NCBI GenBank assembly: GCA_900770345.1
Contig: CAAGKF010000185.1
Span: 1-64,000 of the forward strand
Source: Lachnospiraceae bacterium
GTDB taxonomy: Bacteria; Bacillota; Clostridia; Lachnospirales; Lachnospiraceae
Direction of reading: 5' to 3'
Length of the DNA stretch: 64,000 nucleotides
Shown here: in pieces, positions 59,210 to 64,000 of the stretch
Layout: the number at the start of each line of letters is the position of its first letter
Position numbering within the stretch: the stretch's first letter is position 1
Notes under the pieces: model-generated
What the model saw: the letters and a program-made list of their open reading frames with translations, nothing else
The model's database searches: none
Told to the model about the DNA's origin: nothing
Position numbers and translations under genes: made by a program

Positions 59210-60904
59210 TTATTCGGAAACCGGCTCCGCACCTTCCTTATTCATCAGCTTGCGGATGCCTTCAAATGCCACAATAAAGCCAAGGATCAGCAGCAGAACT
59301 GCAAATACAAGCTGCAGTGCATTTCCGAACACAAACTGCTGGGAAAGTGCTCTGGTCAGAGCACTGATTTTTAATACCAGGGCAGTAAAGGTTACGCCCA
59401 GCATAATGACCATGGGACCCCAAAGCATAACGCCCTGCCTGTGTGTTCTTTTCAGGAATACGGCGCAGGCGATCAGAGCCAGAGCAGACAGCAGCTGATT
59501 CGCAGAGCCGAACAGCGGCCAGATGCTTGCATATCCCGCTCTTGACAGCGCGTAGCAGAGAGCCAGCGTCAGAACAGTGGAGAAATACTTGTTTGTAAGC
59601 ACCTTGTTGACAGGACTCTGTTTCTCCGGCGCGATCTCATCATTTGTAAAGAATTCCTGAAACGCGATACGTCCCACACGCGCAACAGAATCAAGACTGG
59701 TCAGCGCAAATGCGGAGATGGATAACGTGATCAGCGTATAGCTGACGGAATCCGGCATTCCCAGAGTGGACAAAAACATGGCAATCGCCTTGGCAAACAC
59801 CTGAGGCGGCGTACCTGAAGGAAGTCCTTCACTGGTTGCCAGAGCTCCTACTGCGATCAGCGCTGTGATGGCCAGCAGACTCTCAAGAAGCATTGCGCCA
59901 AAGGATACAGGGAGCATGTTTTTCTCATTTTTGATCTGTTTGCTGGCTGTACCGGAGGATACCAGTGAATGGAAACCGGATACGGCGCCGCAGGCAATGG
60001 TTACAAACAAGGTCGGGAACAGATAGGAAATATTTCCTTTCGCATCCTCATAAATAAAAGATGTAAACGCCGGCAGATTGATATCAGGATTGTAAACACA
60101 GATTCCTACGATCGCGCTGACGATCATCGCCAGCAGCAGATAGCTGTTCAAATAATCACGCGGCTGGAGCAGCGCCCATACAGGAGTAACACAGGCAATG
60201 ATCACATAAACAAATACAAAAAGCAGCCATGCGTGCTGGGGAACATAGATCGGAAAAGCAAGCCCCAGCGCCACTGCTATTACCAAAAGAGCAATCGCCG
60301 CCGCTGTATTTACCCATTTCGTACACTTGCCGTACTTTAAGAAAAAGCCCAGAGCTACAGCAAATACAATAAACAGAAGAGAGGTAGTGGCCACCGAGCC
60401 GTTAGCAGCGATCTTTTCACCCGTAGCCGCATCGAAGCCATTAAAAGTTCCGGCTACGATATCAGCAAAAGCCGCTACTACCAGAATAGAAAACAGCCAG
60501 GTAAACAGAAGGAACAGTCTCTTGCCCAGCTTTCCGATATATACCTCGATGATGTAGCCGATCGAACGGCCCTTGTTCTTAACAGAAGCATACATGGCGG
60601 AGAAATCCTGTACCGCTCCGAAAAACACGCCGCCCAGCAGGATCCACAGCATTACCGGAAGCCAGCCGAACATGGCGGCCTGAATCGGTCCGTTGATGGG
60701 GCCCGCACCCGCAATCGACGCAAACTGGTGTCCGAATACTACATTAGTGTCGGCGGGAACGTAATCTACTCCGTCCTCCAGCTCGTAAGCCGGAGTTTTG
60801 GCCTCCGGGTCGATCCCCCATTTGTTGGCCAGATATCTGCCATAGATCAGATAGGCTCCGCCCAGCACTGCTATGGCAATGATCATCATTAATAAACCAT
60901 TCAT
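59210..60904 (-). CDS. cstA: CstA-type carbon starvation transporter (pyruvate/peptide)
   Basis: 564 aa, about 15 hydrophobic segments. Hallmarks: GHQFASIAGAGPINGPIQAA near the N-terminus, GAVQDFSAMYASVKNKGRSI, and SFHSLVSSGTASKQI-like block as GFHSLVSSGTASKQIKNE. Homologues import pyruvate or peptides on carbon limitation. It stands alone with its own promoter and terminator. Confidence 0.94.
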   Translation of the reverse strand: MNGLLMMIIAIAVLGGAYLIYGRYLANKWGIDPEAKTPAYELEDGVDYVPADTNVVFGHQFASIAGAGPINGPIQAAMFGWLPVMLWILLGGVFFGAVQDFSAMYASVKNKGRSIGYIIEVYIGKLGKRLFLLFTWLFSILVVAAFADIVAGTFNGFDAATGEKIAANGSVATTSLLFIVFAVALGFFLKYGKCTKWVNTAAAIALLVIAVALGLAFPIYVPQHAWLLFVFVYVIIACVTPVWALLQPRDYLNSYLLLAMIVSAIVGICVYNPDINLPAFTSFIYEDAKGNISYLFPTLFVTIACGAVSGFHSLVSSGTASKQIKNEKNMLPVSFGAMLLESLLAITALIAVGALATSEGLPSGTPPQVFAKAIAMFLSTLGMPDSVSYTLITLSISAFALTSLDSVARVGRIAFQEFFTNDEIAPEKQSPVNKVLTNKYFSTVLTLALCYALSRAGYASIWPLFGSANQLLSALALIACAVFLKRTHRQGVMLWGPMVIMLGVTFTALVLKISALTRALSQQFVFGNALQLVFAVLLLILGFIVAFEGIRKLMNKEGAEPVSE

Positions 60905-60917
60905 CTTTCTCGTCTCC

Positions 60918-60945
60918 TTACGTATTATGATTATATAGTACGTAA
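60918..60945. repeat. Palindrome overlapping the cstA ribosome-binding region
   Basis: TTACGTA (60918-60924) and TACGTAA (60939-60945) are perfect arms around 14 AT-rich bases; the right edge touches the AAGGAG of cstA on the minus strand. Confidence 0.6.
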
Positions 60946-60985
60946 TCCCCCTGCACCAAAAGCTACCTGACTTTTGATGTGAAGA

Positions 60986-61014
60986 AGTCTACCACTTTAT
61001 GGAAGAGAAATCAA
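60986..61014 (-). promoter_or_regulatory. cstA promoter
   Basis: Minus strand TTGATT (61014-61009), 17 bp, TAGACT (60991-60986). The leader also holds a CACCAAAAG/CTTTTGATG hairpin before the palindrome at 60918-60945. Confidence 0.6.
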
Positions 61015-61055
61015 TGCTGATTTAATTATTTATTTATATTTTGTTTATATATTTT

Positions 61056-62612
61056 TCATAACCGTGAGTTATGGAAATCCCGACAAATGGCGTCCACCAG
61101 TCCCTGTATGTCAAATTTTCCGGCTATGACATCCGGCCGGACTCCAAATTCACTCAATGCGGCAGCTGTAGCCTGTCCGATACATACAAGACGAATTTTT
61201 TCCATCCTCCCATCTTTCAAAAGAGGATGCCCGCAGCCAAAGAAAGCACGAACGCCGGATGCGCTGGCAAAGGTCAGATAATCCGGTATAAAACTGCAGG
61301 GCAGAATTGCTCCTTCTTTTTCCACATCATAGAAAGCAACATCATCATAGGAAAGGCCGGCATGACAGAGAGGCTCCGTCAGTTCCTTCGATCCGGAGCG
61401 GGAGCGCGCGATCAGTATCCGATCTTCCTTGTCCAGAGCGGAAGCCAGATTTTCCCCCAGACTTCCGGCACTGTAAATCTCCGGCATAAGATCAGGCCGG
61501 AAACCATGGTTTAAAAGCTCACCTGCAGTTCCATCACCGATCACGGCAAACCGGCAGCTTCCCAGAGCCCGACAGTCCAATCCTCTCCTGAAAAGTCCGT
61601 CAAAAAACAGACGCACCCCGTTGGCGCTGGTAAATCCGATCCAGGTATATGCCTTCAAATTTTTGTAAGCTTCATTCACCGGTTGAGAGGAATCGAAGGA
61701 AACCAGTTTCAGTTCCATCGCCGTTTCTGTCAGAGCACCCTTATTTTCGAGAGCTGTCTTTAGCCTGACGGTAAAGGAAGAAGTCCCCGTAACCGCAATC
61801 CTCACTCCGTTCAGAGAAAGTTCCTCTGCAGCGCTCTCTTTTTCCCGGCAATCCGCATCAAAAGAACAGCTCATATCAAAAGCTGCCGTATCACCCACTA
61901 TAATAACAGCGGGAGTGCCGATCTTTGCTGCACGTGCCCGTTCTGCCAGTTTCTCCAGAGACGCGCGCACAGTCCTCTGCCCTTTCAGAGTTCCCCTCTC
62001 AATCACCGCTGCCGGCGTATCCGGATTCTTACCCGCGGCAATCAGGCGGTCTGCTATTTCCGGAAGCTGCTTCAGGCCCATCAGAAACACCAGTGTCCCC
62101 GGAAGCTTCGCATAGGGGGTCATATCCGGAACCTCATCTTTTCCCTGTTCCTTTGTATGCCCCGTAATTACGTGGAAGCTGCGGCTCACTCCTCTGTGAG
62201 TCACAGGAATTCCTGCCATCTCAGGCACAGCTACGGCAGATGTAACGCCGGGCACCAGCTCCCAGGAAATACCGTGTTCCTTTAAGGCCTGTATCTCCTC
62301 CCCTCCTCTTCCGAACACGAAGGGATCTCCTCCCTTAAGCCGCACTACCTTAAGGCCCTGTCCGGCCAGCTCGATCAGGAGATTATTGATCTCCTCCTGT
62401 TTCATGGAATGACTTCCAGACTGCTTTCCCACATAGATTTTCCGGCAGCCCTCCCTCAGAAGTGCAAGAAACCTGTCGGAAGCAAGATGATCATAGACCA
62501 CCGCATCACACTCTCTTAATCGTTTCAAACCTCCCAGAGTCATTAACTCCCATGCCCCGGGACCGGCCCCTACCAGGCTGACCATTCCGGCTTTACTCAT
62601 CTCCCGCTTCAT
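61056..62612 (-). CDS. cobA-hemD: Fused uroporphyrinogen-III C-methyltransferase and uroporphyrinogen-III synthase
   Basis: 518 aa. Residues about 5-245 are SUMT: VGAGPGAWELMTLGGLKRL, VRLKGGDPFVFGRGGEE, PGVTSAVAVPEMAGIPVTHR. Residues about 265-518 are HemD: GVRIAVTGTSS, TSANGVRLFFDGL, FASASGVRAFF. One chain thus cyclises preuroporphyrinogen and methylates it to precorrin-2. Start ATG 62612 overlaps the hemC stop as ATGA with AAAGGA eight bases upstream. Confidence 0.95.
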   Translation of the reverse strand: MKREMSKAGMVSLVGAGPGAWELMTLGGLKRLRECDAVVYDHLASDRFLALLREGCRKIYVGKQSGSHSMKQEEINNLLIELAGQGLKVVRLKGGDPFVFGRGGEEIQALKEHGISWELVPGVTSAVAVPEMAGIPVTHRGVSRSFHVITGHTKEQGKDEVPDMTPYAKLPGTLVFLMGLKQLPEIADRLIAAGKNPDTPAAVIERGTLKGQRTVRASLEKLAERARAAKIGTPAVIIVGDTAAFDMSCSFDADCREKESAAEELSLNGVRIAVTGTSSFTVRLKTALENKGALTETAMELKLVSFDSSQPVNEAYKNLKAYTWIGFTSANGVRLFFDGLFRRGLDCRALGSCRFAVIGDGTAGELLNHGFRPDLMPEIYSAGSLGENLASALDKEDRILIARSRSGSKELTEPLCHAGLSYDDVAFYDVEKEGAILPCSFIPDYLTFASASGVRAFFGCGHPLLKDGRMEKIRLVCIGQATAAALSEFGVRPDVIAGKFDIQGLVDAICRDFHNSRL

Positions 62613-63553
62613 CCAACCAGTCCTTTCCATGCGTTCTCTGCCAGAGTTTCTCTTTCTTCCAGTGACGTTCCCCCGGTAAGGTGAATTCGGCGCACCCTGT
62701 CCTGTCTGCGGCTGATCCCCCATACTTCCATCACACCTGCGTGAATTTCAGAAAAAATTCCTATGGGTTCATGGCAGCCTGCTCCCAGGCGGCACAGCAC
62801 GCTTCGCTCCAGTTCCAGGCACATCCTTACTTCCGCCTGATCGATCTTCCCGCAAAGTCCGCACACTCTGCTGCCCTCCACAGCCTCCACTGCCATAATG
62901 CCCTGTCCGCCTGCCGGGATACAGATGTCTGTATCCAGAAAGCAGAAATCATACTTCTCTCCCTCACTGATCCCCAGACGCTTCAGCCCTGCCGCTGCCA
63001 GGATAATGCCGTCAAATTTCCCCTCCTCCAGTCTCTGCAGGCGGGTATGAACATTTCCGCGCAGAATATTGCAGACCGGAATCGGCCTTAAGCTGTCTTC
63101 CTGCTCCTTTCTGCCGCAAAGAAGCTGCCATATGTGATCCCAGTTTTCCTTTGCCTGCAGCTGTCTTCTGGGGCTGGACGTGCCGATCCGAAATATGCCT
63201 TTTTCCTCCGGCTTTCTGCCTCTGCAGATAACAAGCACATCCCGCGGATCCTCTCTCGGCGATACCGCGGCAATTGTCAGGCCATCCTCCAGTTCCATCG
63301 GCATATCCTTTGCGCTGTGGACTGCAAGATCAATCTTTCCCTCCTTCAGAGCCAGTTCAAACTCTGAAACAAAGACTCCTTTTCCGCCGAAATCCTGAAG
63401 CGGCTTCTCCAGGATCCTGTCTCCCAGCGTGTCCCTGGTCACAAGCTGAATCTCCAGCTCAGGATGACATTCTTTCAGTTTGTCAGCCATAAGCTGCGCC
63501 TGTTTCAGCGCCAGCAGGCTTTTTCTCGTACCGATGCGGATTGTTTCATTCAT
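62609..63553 (-). CDS. hemC: Porphobilinogen deaminase (hydroxymethylbilane synthase)
   Basis: 314 aa. MNETIRIGTRKSLLALKQAQ, VHSAKDMP with the catalytic Asp, GTSSPRRQ, LRGNVHTRL, and the dipyrromethane cysteine in LGAGCHEPIG. Between SSPRRQ and LRGNV there are 32 residues instead of the 14 of E. coli HemC, an insertion of about 18 (around HIWQLLCGRKEQ). Catalytic residues are intact. ATG 63553 overlaps the preceding gene by 8 bp. Confidence 0.95.
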   Translation of the reverse strand: MNETIRIGTRKSLLALKQAQLMADKLKECHPELEIQLVTRDTLGDRILEKPLQDFGGKGVFVSEFELALKEGKIDLAVHSAKDMPMELEDGLTIAAVSPREDPRDVLVICRGRKPEEKGIFRIGTSSPRRQLQAKENWDHIWQLLCGRKEQEDSLRPIPVCNILRGNVHTRLQRLEEGKFDGIILAAAGLKRLGISEGEKYDFCFLDTDICIPAGGQGIMAVEAVEGSRVCGLCGKIDQAEVRMCLELERSVLCRLGAGCHEPIGIFSEIHAGVMEVWGISRRQDRVRRIHLTGGTSLEERETLAENAWKGLVG

Positions 63554-64000
63554 GATCCTTTTCCATCCCCTGTTTTTCTTCTTCCAGAATCTCACCCTCT
63601 GCAATTGTCCGGACTGTTTCTTCTATGATTTCCAGGGAACGTTCCTGTGTAAGGCGTCTTCCCTGCTCCATCAGCTTTATTCCTTCCTCTGCCAGCTGAT
63701 GGAACACCTGACTGCGCAGCTTCTGAGAACGCGGGATCCTTTCCCTGACACAGTCCCGCAGCTGTCCCAGTTCAAGCGTCAATGCGCCGATTCCCTCAGG
63801 CAGAACCTCCGCGAAACGTTTTTTCAGATACTGGGCCACGGCAGGACTGGCTCCTCCGGTGGATATTCCCACCGTCACCGGGCCTTCTGTGATCAGTGAC
63901 GGAAAAATAAAGGAACAGAACTCCTTTCTGTCTACCGAATTGATGGGTATCCCCTTCTGACTGCAGTACTCAAACAGATTCCGCTGCAGAGCCTCATCAT
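63546..64000 (-). CDS. Precorrin-2 dehydrogenase / sirohydrochlorin ferrochelatase (SirC/Met8 type), 5' end outside window
   Basis: The frame is open to the window edge, so the start lies beyond 64000; GTG 63878 is internal. Visible residues begin DEALQRNLFEYCSQKG, then PINSVDRKEFCSFIFP, then VTVGISTGGASPAVAQYLKK, the signature of the family dimerisation region. It oxidises precorrin-2 to sirohydrochlorin and may insert iron to make siroheme. With hemC and cobA-hemD it forms a siroheme operon. Confidence 0.92.
   Translation of the reverse strand, partial: DEALQRNLFEYCSQKGIPINSVDRKEFCSFIFPSLITEGPVTVGISTGGASPAVAQYLKKRFAEVLPEGIGALTLELGQLRDCVRERIPRSQKLRSQVFHQLAEEGIKLMEQGRRLTQERSLEIIEETVRTIAEGEILEEEKQGMEKDHE

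Noticed and set aside
1..64000. CRISPR array, tRNA or rRNA genes
   Set aside because: No spaced direct-repeat series, cloverleaf or rRNA-like sequence was found in the intergenic regions.

Overview
The window reads as chromosomal DNA of a Gram-positive anaerobe of the class Clostridia, most likely a Lachnospiraceae. The pointers are the pairing of a B12-binding-type radical SAM protein with a DUF2344 partner and RNase G, the rplU-prp-rpmA cluster with an N-terminally extended L27, the Min/Mre/RodA cluster with methylglyoxal synthase, DUF3793 next to a flavodoxin, DUF4321, and a glmS ribozyme. No rRNA, tRNA, CRISPR array, intact insertion sequence or prophage was seen.

Layout. 1-4.5 kb (+) is a decayed accessory stretch: a MalT-like LuxR regulator cut by the window edge, a DUF2207 remnant, two small membrane proteins and an SLC13 permease relic. 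4.9-11.7 kb (+) holds the radical SAM pair, RNase G and the potassium uptake genes trkA-trkH. 11.7-16.1 kb (+) is a ribosome and housekeeping operon: rplU, prp, rpmA, obgE, yhbY, nadD, yqeK, rsfS. 16.3-17.4 kb is a divergent SOS module (lexA and a YneA-like LysM division inhibitor) sharing LexA boxes. 17.6-18.7 kb (+) is DUF3793 plus flavodoxin behind an iron-box-like palindrome. 18.8-25.4 kb mixes a XerS-like recombinase, an atypical HPr, a TtcA-like tRNA thiolase, an LCP wall protein and ribozyme-controlled glmS.

From 25.5 kb to the end everything is on the minus strand. Read in transcription order from the right it contains: the siroheme genes (precorrin-2 dehydrogenase, hemC, cobA-hemD), cstA, mscS, a jetA-jetB-jetC condensin locus without a recognisable jetD, a siroheme sulfite/nitrite reductase, an SseB-like protein, ylxM-ffh-rpsP-khpA-rimM, mutL-miaA, a methionine-gamma-lyase family enzyme, DUF4321, radC-mreC-mreD-mrdA-minC-minD-minE-rodA-mgsA-dacA, a small P-loop protein, an HlyD-like protein with yggS and sepF, then aroB-lspA-rluD and a cytidylate-kinase-like gene.

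Themes. Cell elongation and division site selection (Mre/PBP2/RodA, Min, SepF, YneA, LCP, GlmS) and ribosome biogenesis dominate. Siroheme synthesis at the right edge would supply the reductase at 51-52.5 kb. The most interesting locus is the JetABC set at 52.5-57.9 kb: it resembles the Wadjet plasmid-defence condensin but lacks the nuclease subunit in its neighbourhood, so it may be a defence system with a detached effector or an Mks-type chromosome-organising complex.
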